Positions 51,006 through 60,840 are shown, counted from the stretch's first letter. The stretch is DNA of 64,000 bases from JBNAGF01 sp049801055 (GCF_049801055.1 NZ_JBNAGF010000013.1:1-64000), one strand, 5' to 3'. The notes: generated from the sequence alone by a model not told the origin. Made by a program: numbers and translations.

Positions 51006-52526
51006 TTAATCTGCGAGCCGGGCTTCGAGGATATGCCGCTGGATCTTGCCGCTGGTCGATCTGGGAAAATCCTCGAACGCGATGAAGCGAATTTCGCGTG
51101 GTCGCTTATAGCCAGCGAGGCTTTCGCGGCACAAGTTCAGCAGCGCCTCGGCATCCGGCCCGTCATCGTCACAGGCGACAAAGGCCACCGGGCTTTCCCC
51201 CCATTTCGCGTCGAAGGCCCTTACCACGGCGGCATCGATCACATCGGGATGAGAAAGAAGCACACGTTCGATTTCCGCCGGATAGACGTTTTCACCTCCG
51301 GTCTTGATCAGGTATTTCGCCCGATCCACAAAGTCGACGGTGCCGTCCGCATTGCGCCGGAACAGATCGCCCATGTGGAAAAAGCCGTTGCGAAAGTCAC
51401 GGGCATTGGTGTCGTCGGCGTTCCAGTACCCGGAAAACAGCGTCGGACCCCGAAGCGCCATTTCGCCCGGCGTTCCATCGGGGACTTCGCGGTCGTCGGG
51501 ATCGACCAGCCGCACCTCGCAAAAGGCGCTGATGCGCTTGGACAGCCGGTCCGGGGTCACACCCGGCGCGATCAGATCGGCGGTTCCCGGCGGCAGGCCG
51601 GTTTCGGTCGCCCCGAAGGAATTCAGATAGGGCGTGTCCAGAAGACCGGTCAGTTCCGCGATCTGATGCGGCGGCACCAGATCAGCCATTGCGCCGCAAA
51701 CCTTGATCCCCTTCAGCGGCAAAGGGTTGGCGTGCCGTTCGTTAATAAAAGCCTCCAGTGCCCCGGGCATCATCACGAACCAGCCGATCCTGTGGCGTGA
51801 CAGCGCCTCGTTGATGACGGCGGGCTGCAGCCCGTCCACCATCACCACGGTCCCACCCCGCAGGATCGTTGCCAGCGCATGATCGGTGGAGGCCATGTGG
51901 AACATCGGCGCCCAGGCGATGAACCCGTCGCCGGGATCCAGCGCCAGCTGGGCCGCAAAAACCATGGATCGGGCGATATGCGCGCGGTGGCTGATATGCG
52001 CCCCCTTGGGCAGGCCCGTGGTCCCCGAGGTATAGAGGATCGTCAGACCGGCCTCGGGGTCGTCAACCATGGTTCCGGTGCGCGGGTCCGGCTCGACCCC
52101 GGCAATGGCCGTTTCCAGGTCTGGCCCGACGGTTAGACAGGGTGTCGACGCGACGGCGCGGTAAGCTTCTGAAAGTTCCGGTTCGACAACCGCGAGAACC
52201 GGCTCGACCAGATCGATGCAGTGCCGCAGTTCATCGGGGGCAAGCCGCCAGTTCAGACAGGCGACGATCGCGCCGATTCCCGCTGCTGCAAGTTCGACCT
52301 CCAGGTATTCTGAGCGGTTATGCGACAGGATCGCGATCCTGTCTCCGGGCGCCACGCCTCGTGCCAGAAAGACAGCCGCCAGACGATCGACCCGCTCCAG
52401 CAGTTCTGCATAGGTCAGTTTCCTGCTGCCGTCCTCGATGGCGAGGGCGCGGGCGCAGTCATGTGCGCGGGTTCGAAAGATCGAATACAGATCAGCGCGC
52501 CCCGCGCGGATGACGCCGGTCAGCAT
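51006..52526 (-). CDS. Long-chain/alicyclic acyl-CoA ligase
   Basis: A 506-aa ANL enzyme. ILYTSGTTGLPKGAHISHRA, NSFGATETGLPPG, MGDLFRRNADGTVDFVDR and KTGGENVYPAEIE are the standard motifs; SGKIQRHIL holds the catalytic Lys. It lies 26 nt after the FadH-like gene on the same strand, so the two form an operon leaving the operator at 54625. It probably activates the imported acid; comparison with cyclohexanecarboxylate-CoA ligase would be informative. Confidence 0.9.
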   Translation of the reverse strand: MLTGVIRAGRADLYSIFRTRAHDCARALAIEDGSRKLTYAELLERVDRLAAVFLARGVAPGDRIAILSHNRSEYLEVELAAAGIGAIVACLNWRLAPDELRHCIDLVEPVLAVVEPELSEAYRAVASTPCLTVGPDLETAIAGVEPDPRTGTMVDDPEAGLTILYTSGTTGLPKGAHISHRAHIARSMVFAAQLALDPGDGFIAWAPMFHMASTDHALATILRGGTVVMVDGLQPAVINEALSRHRIGWFVMMPGALEAFINERHANPLPLKGIKVCGAMADLVPPHQIAELTGLLDTPYLNSFGATETGLPPGTADLIAPGVTPDRLSKRISAFCEVRLVDPDDREVPDGTPGEMALRGPTLFSGYWNADDTNARDFRNGFFHMGDLFRRNADGTVDFVDRAKYLIKTGGENVYPAEIERVLLSHPDVIDAAVVRAFDAKWGESPVAFVACDDDGPDAEALLNLCRESLAGYKRPREIRFIAFEDFPRSTSGKIQRHILEARLAD

Positions 52527-52552
52527 AGTTTCCCCCTTGCCCGAGCCTCGGT

Positions 52553-54586
52553 TCAGAGATCCTGCGCCAGGCGCACGCCCTCATCAATGGCGCGCAGCGC
52601 ATCCAGTTCGGCGGCCTCCTTTGCCCCGCCGATCATCGTAACCAGGACGCCGCGCGCTACAACCTCTTTGGCCAGGGCCCGTTCCGGTTCCTGACCGGTG
52701 CACAGCACAATTGTATCGGCTGCGATGACCGTCGGGTTTCCGTCCGCGACGATGTGCAGCCCCGCATCGTCGATATGTTCATAGGTCACCCCGCCCATTG
52801 CCTCGACCCCATGTTTGCGCAGCGCGTTGCGCAGGATCCACCCTGTCGAAACACCAAGCCCCGCGCCCGGTTTAGCGGTCTTGCGCTGCAGCATGACGAC
52901 CTTGCGGCGCGACGGCTTCGGTGCCAGAGGGTCGCCCGCCAGGGCACCCGAGGAGACAAATTCGGGGTCCACTCCCCAGGTTTCGCAAAAGACGTCGGAA
53001 TTCGCGGTCTCGGCGGGTTTGGTCACTAGGAACTCGGCCACATCATGACCGATGCCCCCCGCCCCCATCACCACGACACGGTCGCCCGCCTCGCGGTCAC
53101 CGGACAGAATTTCGGCGTAGGTCGCGACGCTGGGATGGTCGATACCCGGCAGGTCGGGAATGCGCGGCGTGACCCCGGTGGCGATGACCACATGGTCAAA
53201 TCCCTCAAGATCGCTCGCCTCTGCCCGCTGTCCCAGACGCTGCGTGACCCCGTGTTTCTGCATCTGACCGGCATAATACCGCAGGGTTTCGTCGAATTCG
53301 TCCTTGCCTGGTGCGGCGCGGGCCAGATTCAGCTGACCGCCCAATTTGTCCTGCGCTTCGAACAGGGTGACATCGTGGCCCAGCCGTGCCGCCTCGGCGG
53401 CTGTGGCCATGCCCGCGGCACCACCGCCAACGACGGCCACTTTCTTTGGCGTGTCGGTTGGCGTATCCCGGAATTCCGTTTCACGCCCGGCCCTTGGATT
53501 GACCAGACATCCGACCGGCCGGTCCGAAAAAATGAAATCCAGGCAGGCCTGGTTGCAGGCAATGCAGGTGTTGATCTCGTCTGCGCGGCCCTCGCGCGTC
53601 TTTTTCACGAAATGCGGATCGGCCAGAAACGGGCGCGCCATCGAGATCATGTCCGCATCGCCAGAGGCAAGTATGTCTTCTGCAAGCTGGGGTGTGTTGA
53701 TCCGGTTCGAGGCGACTACCGGGATCGACACCGCCGCTTTGACGTTGGCTGCCGCCTTGCGCCAGGCACCGCGCGGCACCGGGTAGGCGATCGTCGGCAC
53801 GCGGGCCTCATGCCAGCCGATGCCGGTGTTCAGGATATCCGCACCCGCAGCCTCGATCTTGCGGGCCAGTGCGGCAATTTCATCGGCGGGCGCGCCGCCC
53901 TCGACCAGATCGGCCGCCGAAATCCGGTAGATGACCAGAAAGTCGGGGCCGCAACGTTCGCGCACCGCGCGCACGATATCGACCGGGAATCGGTGGCGGT
54001 TCGCGGCGCTGCCGCCCCAGTCGTCTTGGCGCTTGTTGGTGTGGGTGACGGTGAATTCGTTGATCAGGTATCCCTCGGACCCCATGATCTCGACGCCATC
54101 AAAGCCTGCGGCCAGCGCATTGGCGGCCGCCACGGCAAAATCCTCGATGGTACGGAGAATGTCGGCTTCGGTCATTTCACGCGGGATGAAACGGTTGATC
54201 GGGGCGCGGATCGGCGACGGGGCCACACACCCTTCGATCTTGGCATAGCGCCCGGCGTGGAGGAGTTGCGCGCAGATCAGGCTGCCTTCGGCCTGCACCG
54301 CCTCGCAGATCGGGCGCAGGTCAAGCGCTTCTTCCGGGTCATCGATTCTCGGACCTTCTGGATCGAATATGCCCTCGGCATTGGGCGAAAACCCGCCGGT
54401 GACCAGAATCGCCGCCTCCCCCCGCGCCCGCTCAGAGTAAAAAGCGATCTGTTTAGCTATGCCGTCAGGCTCGGTTTCCAACCGCGTGTGCATCGACCCC
54501 ATGATGACACGATTTCGCAATGTATGCTGGCCTGCGCGGATGGGCGAGAGCATGGTTTCAAAGCTTCCATCTGGTCTATTTTTCAC
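52553..54586 (-). CDS. fadH: FadH-like 2,4-dienoyl-CoA reductase (OYE/Fe-S flavoenzyme)
   Basis: A 677-aa multidomain enzyme. An N-terminal FMN-binding TIM barrel (residues ~15-350: AQLLHAGRYAKIEG, NEFTVTHTNKRQDDWGG) precedes a 4Fe-4S motif CIACNQACLDFIF..C (~355-370), then FAD and NAD(P) domains with VVGGGAAGMATAAEAARLGH and VVVMGAGGIGHDVAEF. It removes unsaturation from dienoyl-CoAs. GTG at 54586 follows GAGGAGGAG by 7 nt, better than the ATG at 54553. Confidence 0.9.
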   Translation of the reverse strand: MKNRPDGSFETMLSPIRAGQHTLRNRVIMGSMHTRLETEPDGIAKQIAFYSERARGEAAILVTGGFSPNAEGIFDPEGPRIDDPEEALDLRPICEAVQAEGSLICAQLLHAGRYAKIEGCVAPSPIRAPINRFIPREMTEADILRTIEDFAVAAANALAAGFDGVEIMGSEGYLINEFTVTHTNKRQDDWGGSAANRHRFPVDIVRAVRERCGPDFLVIYRISAADLVEGGAPADEIAALARKIEAAGADILNTGIGWHEARVPTIAYPVPRGAWRKAAANVKAAVSIPVVASNRINTPQLAEDILASGDADMISMARPFLADPHFVKKTREGRADEINTCIACNQACLDFIFSDRPVGCLVNPRAGRETEFRDTPTDTPKKVAVVGGGAAGMATAAEAARLGHDVTLFEAQDKLGGQLNLARAAPGKDEFDETLRYYAGQMQKHGVTQRLGQRAEASDLEGFDHVVIATGVTPRIPDLPGIDHPSVATYAEILSGDREAGDRVVVMGAGGIGHDVAEFLVTKPAETANSDVFCETWGVDPEFVSSGALAGDPLAPKPSRRKVVMLQRKTAKPGAGLGVSTGWILRNALRKHGVEAMGGVTYEHIDDAGLHIVADGNPTVIAADTIVLCTGQEPERALAKEVVARGVLVTMIGGAKEAAELDALRAIDEGVRLAQDL

Positions 54587-54612
54587 TTTGGTTCTCCTCC
54601 TCAAAACTGCAC

Positions 54613-54641
54613 TTGATATACATTCTAACATTTGTTAGATT
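54613..54641. promoter_or_regulatory. TetR operator 6 in divergent promoter region
   Basis: CTAAC-ATTT-GTTAG (54625-54638), a perfect-arm inverted repeat between the FadH-like operon and the dehydrogenase operon. On the + strand TTGATA (54613) and TAGATT (54636) at 17-nt spacing frame it, so the operator lies between -35 and -10. Confidence 0.7.
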
Positions 54642-54679
54642 TTTGGAAAGAAGATTTTCGCTCACGAGGAGGAGCACCG

Positions 54680-55861
54680 ATGCAATTCCAGCCTACAGAC
54701 GATCAGAAGGCGTTTCGCGAGACCGCAAAGCGCTTCGCAACTGAAAGGCTTTCGCCCACATATCAAGAACGCGCCAGCGGCCATACATTCGACCGTGCGC
54801 TGATCAAGGAGATGGGCGCACTGGGGCTGATCGGGGCCGATCTGCCCGAGGAATTCGGGGGTCTCGGCGAAAGCTCTGTCACGTCAGGGCTGATCGTCGA
54901 AGAGATCGCCTATGCCGATTTCAACGCAAGTTACGTGCAGCTTCTGGGCTCTCTCATGGGCGGAATGGTTGCCAAACATGCCTCCAAGGACATCGCGTCG
55001 GAATGGGTGCCCAAGGTTGTTTCGGGTGATGCGGTCATTGGCCTGGGCCTGACAGAGCCGCGCGGCGGTTCGGATGCGGCGAACCTGATTCTGAGGGCCG
55101 AGAAATCCGGCAACGGCTGGCGGCTGAACGGTGAAAAGACATCCATGAGTTTTGCCAGTCAGGCGGATGCGGCGGTCGTCTTTGCCCGTACCGGCGATCC
55201 TGACGGCGGCTCACGCGGGGTCAGCGCCTTTTTCGTCGATCTGAACCAGGAAGGCATCAAGCGCACCCATTTTGACGACATCGGCACCAAGCCTGTCGGG
55301 CGCGGCTCGGTTTTCTTTGACGATGTTTTCGTGCCGGCTGAAAACATGATGGCGGAACAGGACCGTGCCTTTGGCACGATCATGGCGGGCTTCGACTATT
55401 CCCGCGCACTGATCGGGCTGGAGTGCCTGGGGGCCGCGCAAGCGTCGGTGGATGAAACCTGGGCCTACGTTCAGGAGCGCGAGGCATTCGGAGCCCCGAT
55501 CGTGCAGTATCAGGGTGTCAGCTTTCCCTTGGCCGAGGCCGAGACCCAACTGACCATGATGCGCCAGCTTTGCTATTACACGCTGGACCTGCGCGACCGT
55601 GGCCTGCCCCACACCTCTCAGGCCGCCATGTGCAAATGGTACCTGCCCAAAACCGCCTGCGAGATCCTGCACCAGTGCCTGATCCTGCACGGACATTACG
55701 GCTACACCACCGACCTGCCCCACCACCAGCGCTACAACGATGTGCTCGGCTTGCAGATCGGTGACGGCACCGCGCAGATCCAGAAGCTGGTGATCGCCCG
55801 CGAGAAGGTCGGTCGCATGGCGCTGCAGTATGACAAGAAGGCGAAGGGAGCCTCGAAATGA
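54680..55861 (+). CDS. Cyclohexanecarboxyl-CoA dehydrogenase-like enzyme (AliB-type)
   Basis: A 393-aa acyl-CoA dehydrogenase. GLTEPRGGSDAANL replaces the common EPGAGSD loop. FDYSRALIGLECLGAAQAS, HQCLILHGHYGYTTDLP and LGLQIGDGTAQIQ are features I associate with alicyclic-acid dehydrogenases; the usual YEGT Glu is Asp here (GDGT). ATG at 54680 follows GAGGAGGAGC. First gene of a long rightward operon. Assignment to a ring substrate is likely but not proven. Confidence 0.82.
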   Translation: MQFQPTDDQKAFRETAKRFATERLSPTYQERASGHTFDRALIKEMGALGLIGADLPEEFGGLGESSVTSGLIVEEIAYADFNASYVQLLGSLMGGMVAKHASKDIASEWVPKVVSGDAVIGLGLTEPRGGSDAANLILRAEKSGNGWRLNGEKTSMSFASQADAAVVFARTGDPDGGSRGVSAFFVDLNQEGIKRTHFDDIGTKPVGRGSVFFDDVFVPAENMMAEQDRAFGTIMAGFDYSRALIGLECLGAAQASVDETWAYVQEREAFGAPIVQYQGVSFPLAEAETQLTMMRQLCYYTLDLRDRGLPHTSQAAMCKWYLPKTACEILHQCLILHGHYGYTTDLPHHQRYNDVLGLQIGDGTAQIQKLVIAREKVGRMALQYDKKAKGASK

Positions 55862-56637
55862 GCGACCCCATCCTCGTCACTTCCGAGGGCAACACCGGCA
55901 TCATCGAACTGGCCCGCCCCGAGAAATTCAATTGCCTGTCACTTGAGGTGCATGAGCGTATTTCTGTCGCGCGTGCGGAATTCGAGGCGAACCCCGCTAT
56001 TCGGGCGATCCTCATCCGGGCGCAGGGCAAGCACTTTTGCACCGGTGCCGATCTGGTGGAAGTGAAAGGTAAATTGAACGATCCCGCCGCGCTGGACCAT
56101 TTCATCGCCTTTGGCATGAAAAACCTGCGTGCGCTCGAAACCTCCTCCCTCCCTGTCGTAGTCGCAGTGCAGGGGTTGTGTCTGGCCGGCGGGATCGAAC
56201 TGATGCTGGCCTGCGACGTGTGCTTTGCGGCCGAAAGCGCCCAGTTTGGCGATCAGCATGCGCAATTCGGGCTGATTCCCGGTTGGGGTGGCTCGCAGCG
56301 GCTGACGCGGTTGATGGGGCAGCGCCGGGCGCTCGACCTGATGTTCTCGGCCCGCTGGCTCAAGTCGGACGAGGCCAAAGAGGCCGGCCTGGTCAACTAC
56401 ATCGTGCCGGATGCGGACCTGCACAAGATCTCGCTGGAATACTGCCAGAAGATCGCCACCCGCTCGCGTCCCGGCATCGCCGAGATGAAGCGGTTGGCGC
56501 GCGAAGGTGCGGACCTTGGTATCGACCAGCAGATGCGGCTTGAGCGCGATGCCGCGGTGCGTGCACTGCCCAGCGATGACGTGGCCGAGGGCCTCGACGC
56601 ATTCGAGAACCGGCGCGCCCCCGAATTCAAGGCCTGA
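55858..56637 (+). CDS. Enoyl-CoA hydratase/isomerase family protein
   Basis: A 259-aa crotonase-fold protein. FCTGADLVEV is the oxyanion loop; LAGGIELMLACD keeps the first Glu, while the second catalytic position reads FGDQHAQFGLIPGWGGSQR, with His instead of Glu. Possible role: hydration of the cyclohexene- or enoyl-CoA made by the upstream dehydrogenase. ATG overlaps the preceding stop (ATGA). Confidence 0.87.
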   Translation: MSDPILVTSEGNTGIIELARPEKFNCLSLEVHERISVARAEFEANPAIRAILIRAQGKHFCTGADLVEVKGKLNDPAALDHFIAFGMKNLRALETSSLPVVVAVQGLCLAGGIELMLACDVCFAAESAQFGDQHAQFGLIPGWGGSQRLTRLMGQRRALDLMFSARWLKSDEAKEAGLVNYIVPDADLHKISLEYCQKIATRSRPGIAEMKRLAREGADLGIDQQMRLERDAAVRALPSDDVAEGLDAFENRRAPEFKA

Positions 56638-56646
56638 GGACGAAAC

Positions 56647-57807
56647 ATGGATTTCATTTTGAACGACGAACAACGCCAGATTTACGAGTATGGCGGCCAG
56701 CTGGCGCAGAAATACGACAATGCGTATTGGCTGGACCACGCGCGCAGGCATGAGTTCCCGCACGAGATGTTCAAGCAGATTGCCGATGACGGTTTCCTGG
56801 GCATCATGGTGCCCGAGGAATTCGGCGGCGCGGGCCTTGGTATGACTGAAATGGCCCTGTTCATGGAGGGCACCGCCAATCACGGCATTCCGCTTTTGAT
56901 GATGGTGGTCGGGCCGACCATGTCGCTGGCCCATATCGCCAGCCACGGGAGCGAGTTCCACAAGAAAGAACTGCTGCCGGCCGCCTGCCGCGGTGATATC
57001 CAGTTCTGTTTCGCGATCACCGAACCGGGGGCCGGGTCGAACACGATGAAGGCCACTACGCTGGCCAAGCGTCGAGGCAACCGGTTCAGCCTGTCGGGCG
57101 AAAAGACCTTCATCACCGGGGCCGAAGTGGCCGACTACTGCCTCGTGGTGGCGCGGACCAAACCGCATACCGAGGTCAGCCGCAAGACCGACGGCTTTAC
57201 CCTGTTCGCCGTGGATCTGAAGAAAAAAGGCGTCCACAAGCAGCGGGTGAAGATCTCGATCCCCCTGCCCGAGGAGCAGTGGACACTGTTCTTCGACGAT
57301 GTGGATCTCGGCCCCGAGGATGTGGTCGGCGAGGTGGACGAAGGGTTCTCGATCCTGTTCGACAGCCTCAACCCCGAGCGTATTATCCTGGCCGCCTTGT
57401 GCTGCGGCATCGGCCGGTTCGCCCTGAACAAGGGCGTGGCCTATGCCTCCGAGCGCAATGTGTTCGGCCAACCCATCGGTGCGCACCAGGGCGTGCAGCA
57501 TCCGATGGCCAAGGCGCATACGGCAGTCGAAATGGCCAGTCTGATGACCCGGCGCGCGGCATGGGAGTTCGACAACAAGCTGCCTGCCGGTGCGTCGTCG
57601 AACATGGCGAAATATGCCGCCGCCGAAGCCGGGATCGAAGCGGTCGACGCGGCGCTTCAGGCGCATGGTGGATCGGGCTTTACCGAAGATACGGGACTTT
57701 ACGAAATGTACCCGCTGGTCCGCCTGCTGCGCACAGCGCCGGTGAACCGCGAACTGTGCCTGAGCTTTATCGGCGAAAAGGTCATGGGCCTGCCACGATC
57801 CTATTGA
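56647..57807 (+). CDS. Acyl-CoA dehydrogenase
   Basis: A 386-aa FAD enzyme. AITEPGAGSNTMKAT is the cofactor loop, SLNPERIILAALCCGIG carries the likely catalytic Glu, and the C-terminus LLRTAPVNRELCL with VMGLPRSY marks a distinct subfamily that lacks the YEGT motif. It differs clearly from the other four dehydrogenases here. Third gene of the rightward operon, 9 nt after the hydratase. Confidence 0.9.
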   Translation: MDFILNDEQRQIYEYGGQLAQKYDNAYWLDHARRHEFPHEMFKQIADDGFLGIMVPEEFGGAGLGMTEMALFMEGTANHGIPLLMMVVGPTMSLAHIASHGSEFHKKELLPAACRGDIQFCFAITEPGAGSNTMKATTLAKRRGNRFSLSGEKTFITGAEVADYCLVVARTKPHTEVSRKTDGFTLFAVDLKKKGVHKQRVKISIPLPEEQWTLFFDDVDLGPEDVVGEVDEGFSILFDSLNPERIILAALCCGIGRFALNKGVAYASERNVFGQPIGAHQGVQHPMAKAHTAVEMASLMTRRAAWEFDNKLPAGASSNMAKYAAAEAGIEAVDAALQAHGGSGFTEDTGLYEMYPLVRLLRTAPVNRELCLSFIGEKVMGLPRSY

Positions 57808-57834
57808 TCGCCACGGCTAGGAACGGAGAACGAC

Positions 57835-59226
57835 ATGCAATTTGGAATGCGCTTCCGGCGGGAAGATGCCGCCGACAAGGTAAATGATCGCTTCTGGCAC
57901 GCGATCGAGGGCACGCCGCTCGACGAGGTGCGCCGTATTCAGGAAGAGCGACTGCGCGATCAGATGGCCTATCTCAAGGCAAACTCGACTTTCTATCAGG
58001 AGAAGTTCGCGAAAGCCGGTGTGGAATTCGACGATATCCGCACCATCGAAGACCTGCAGAAACTGCCCTATACCTACAAGACCGAGATCCGCGAAAGCCT
58101 GGCCGCCGATCCGCCGTTCGGCAAACACCGCGCCGCGCCCATGTACGAGATCATCCAAATGCAGGCATCGTCGGGCACGACCGGCAGCCCCTCATATGTG
58201 GCCCTGACCGAATCCGACGCCGAAATGTGGCACGAGATGACGGCACGCTGTTTCTTTGCCAATGGCGTGCGGCCGGGCGACATGGTGCTGCACGCGTTTT
58301 CGCTCGCCAAGGGCTTTGTCGGCGGCATCCCCGTGATGCAGGGATTGCAGTACATGGGCACGATCGATGTCCCGGTGGGCGCCGATGGCGGTGCGGAACG
58401 GCTGCTGCGCGCCTGCGCCGACACCCGCACGCGTTGCGTGGTCGGCGCCCCGAACTTTGTGCTGCACCTGGCCGAAAAGGCTCCCGAGGTACTTGGCTGC
58501 AAGGCCAGCGAACTGGGTATCGAGCGCGTGATCGTCGGCGGCGAACCCGGCGGCGGCATTCCCGCAATTCGGGCAAAGATCGAAAAGGCCTGGGGTGCGA
58601 AATGCACCGAGATGCTGGGCGGCACCGATCTGGGCGTGACATACTGGGCCGAGTGCGACGCCCAGTCGGGTATGCACATGGTCAACATGGATTATGTCCT
58701 GACCGAGCTGCTCGACCCGGAGAGCGGCAGGATCATTCCCTGGAAAAAAGGCGCAGAAGGCGAGATGGTCTATACCGCGCTCGGCCGCCAGGCGAGCCCG
58801 CTCGTGCGGTTCCGGTCAGGCGATTATATCGAAGTGATCGATACCGAATGCTCCTGCGGCCGCACCGGACCGAAGATCCGCTGCACCGGCCGCACCGACG
58901 ACATGCTGATCGTGCGCGGGGCCAATGTCTTCCCGTCGGCGATCAACAGCATCGTTACCGAAATGGTGCCGGACACCAACGGCGTCATGCGCATCGTGGC
59001 CGATTTCGAGGGCCATACCACGCAGGGCGCGCTGACGGTGATTGTCGAACGGGGCCCCGATCGCGATCCGGCCGATGACGTCACCCTCAAAAAGAAAATT
59101 GAGCAGCGGCTTCGCGACTCCTTGGTCTTCAAGGCCGACGTTCACCTGGTTGCGGCCGACACTTTCGAAAAACCTGGCGCCGCTAAGGTCGCCTTCGTTC
59201 TCAGGAAATATCCAGACCTGCCATGA
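57835..59226 (+). CDS. PaaK-family acyl-CoA ligase
   Basis: A 463-aa ligase related to phenylacetate-CoA ligase. ASSGTTGSPSYVALTESD is the P-loop, LGGTDLGVTYWAECD the adenine region, and GRTDDMLIVRGANVFPSAI the hinge. A CSCGRTGPK cysteine cluster is present. Its stop overlaps the following carboxyltransferase start (ATGA), so the activated product probably enters that carboxylase pathway. Acid specificity unknown. Confidence 0.88.
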   Translation: MQFGMRFRREDAADKVNDRFWHAIEGTPLDEVRRIQEERLRDQMAYLKANSTFYQEKFAKAGVEFDDIRTIEDLQKLPYTYKTEIRESLAADPPFGKHRAAPMYEIIQMQASSGTTGSPSYVALTESDAEMWHEMTARCFFANGVRPGDMVLHAFSLAKGFVGGIPVMQGLQYMGTIDVPVGADGGAERLLRACADTRTRCVVGAPNFVLHLAEKAPEVLGCKASELGIERVIVGGEPGGGIPAIRAKIEKAWGAKCTEMLGGTDLGVTYWAECDAQSGMHMVNMDYVLTELLDPESGRIIPWKKGAEGEMVYTALGRQASPLVRFRSGDYIEVIDTECSCGRTGPKIRCTGRTDDMLIVRGANVFPSAINSIVTEMVPDTNGVMRIVADFEGHTTQGALTVIVERGPDRDPADDVTLKKKIEQRLRDSLVFKADVHLVAADTFEKPGAAKVAFVLRKYPDLP

Positions 59227-60830
59227 CTAGAATGAAATCCCTTCTCGACAGCGGGTCGGACGACTTCCGCGCCAACGACGTGTCTTACCGCGAAAAGGTC
59301 GATGAACTACATGCCCTCCGGCTCTTACAGCGCGTCGGCGGCCCCGAAATGGCGCGCAAACGTCATGTGGACAAAGGCAAAATCCTGCCGCGCGAACGGA
59401 TCGAACGGCTGATCGACCCGGGCACACCATTTCTGGAACTCGGCGAGTTGGCCGGACTGAATATGCACAAGGGAGTTCCACCCGGCGCCGGCATCATTAC
59501 CGGTATTGGCGTGATCGAAGGCCGTCAGTGCATGATCATCGCCAATGATGCCACCGTAAAGGGCGGCACCTATTTCGGGATCACCTGCCGCAAACACGTC
59601 CGGGCACAGAAAATTGCCTGGAAAAACCGCCTGCCCGTCATCACCCTCGTGGACTCCGGCGGTGCCTTCCTGCCCGACCAGGCCAACCTTTTCCCCGACG
59701 AAGGCCAGTTCGGCTCCATCTTTCACCAACAGATCGGCATGTCTGGCGATGGTGTGCCGCAAATCGCCGTGGTCATGGGGCCCTGCACCGCGGGTGGTGC
59801 CTATATCCCCGCGCTCTGTGACGAAGTGGTGATCGTGCGCGGTCAGGGCTTTATGTATCTGGGCGGACCGGAATTGACCTTTGCCGCAACCGGCGAAAAG
59901 GTCGAAGCCGAAGAACTGGGTGGCGGCAAGATGCATTCGTCCGTTTCCGGTGTGACCGACCATTTGGCCGAAGATGACGCCCACGCTCTGGCCATCACGC
60001 GCGAAATTGTCAGCCATCTTGGCGAAAAACCCCAACCCCGCAAGACGCCCGAAACGCCCCGTGCGCCCGCCTACCCGGTCGAAGAGATTTATGGGCTCAT
60101 CAGCCGCGACCCCAAGGTGCCGACCGACAACCGCGAAATCGTGGCTCGGTTGGTCGATGAGAGCGATTTTCACGAATTCAAGCCGCTTTATGGCGACACG
60201 ATCATGACCGGCTGGGGGCGCATCCACGGCCACGAGGTCGGGATCATCGCCAATACAGGCGTGCTTTTCGTCGAAGCCGCGCTGAAGGCGACGCATTTCA
60301 TCAATCTCTGCGTCCAGCGTGATATTCCGCTGCTGTTCCTGGCCGATGTGAACGGCTTCATGGTGGGCCGCGAGGTCGAGCAGATGGGCATTGCCAAGGC
60401 TGGCGCCAAGATGATCACGGCCATGTCTTCGGCCCGGGTGCCGAAATTCACAATCATCACCGGTGGCTCTTACGGGGCCGGATACCTGGCGATGCTGGGC
60501 CGCCCGTTCCAGCCGGACGCAATGTTCGCCTGGCCGACGGGACGGTCGGCAATCATGGGGCCGGAACAGGCCGCCAGCGTGCTGGCTCAGGTCCGCGCGC
60601 AGATCAACGAACGCGAAGGCAAAAGCTGGACCCCCGAGGAGGAGGAAGCCTTCAAGGCACCGATCCGCAAGGAATACGAAGATTTTCAGGGAGCCTATAA
60701 TTTTGCTTCCAATCTTTGGATCGACAGCGTGATCGAGCCCTGTGAGACCCGTGACGTCATGGCGCTGATGCTGGATGTGACATCGCGCAGACCCAAGGTC
60801 GATACCAACTTCGGCGTGTTCAGGATGTGA
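59223..60830 (+). CDS. Third acyl-CoA carboxylase beta subunit
   Basis: A 535-aa carboxyltransferase. IIANDATVKGGTYFGITCRK, VDSGGAFLPDQANLFPDE, GPCTAGGAYIPALCDEV, MVGREVEQMGIAKAGAK and GGSYGAGYLAMLGRPFQ are CT motifs; note YGAGYLAMLGR where the other two have YGAGNYGMCGR. It ends TNFGVFRM. The altered motifs suggest a different acyl pocket. Partner alpha subunit follows 10 nt downstream. Confidence 0.92.
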   Translation: MTRMKSLLDSGSDDFRANDVSYREKVDELHALRLLQRVGGPEMARKRHVDKGKILPRERIERLIDPGTPFLELGELAGLNMHKGVPPGAGIITGIGVIEGRQCMIIANDATVKGGTYFGITCRKHVRAQKIAWKNRLPVITLVDSGGAFLPDQANLFPDEGQFGSIFHQQIGMSGDGVPQIAVVMGPCTAGGAYIPALCDEVVIVRGQGFMYLGGPELTFAATGEKVEAEELGGGKMHSSVSGVTDHLAEDDAHALAITREIVSHLGEKPQPRKTPETPRAPAYPVEEIYGLISRDPKVPTDNREIVARLVDESDFHEFKPLYGDTIMTGWGRIHGHEVGIIANTGVLFVEAALKATHFINLCVQRDIPLLFLADVNGFMVGREVEQMGIAKAGAKMITAMSSARVPKFTIITGGSYGAGYLAMLGRPFQPDAMFAWPTGRSAIMGPEQAASVLAQVRAQINEREGKSWTPEEEEAFKAPIRKEYEDFQGAYNFASNLWIDSVIEPCETRDVMALMLDVTSRRPKVDTNFGVFRM

Positions 60831-60840
60831 GGAGCGAACC

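Noticed and set aside
55939..57666. 575-aa frame antisense to the hydratase and dehydrogenase genes
   Set aside because: Composition mirrors the coding strand, no motifs; two well-supported genes lie opposite.
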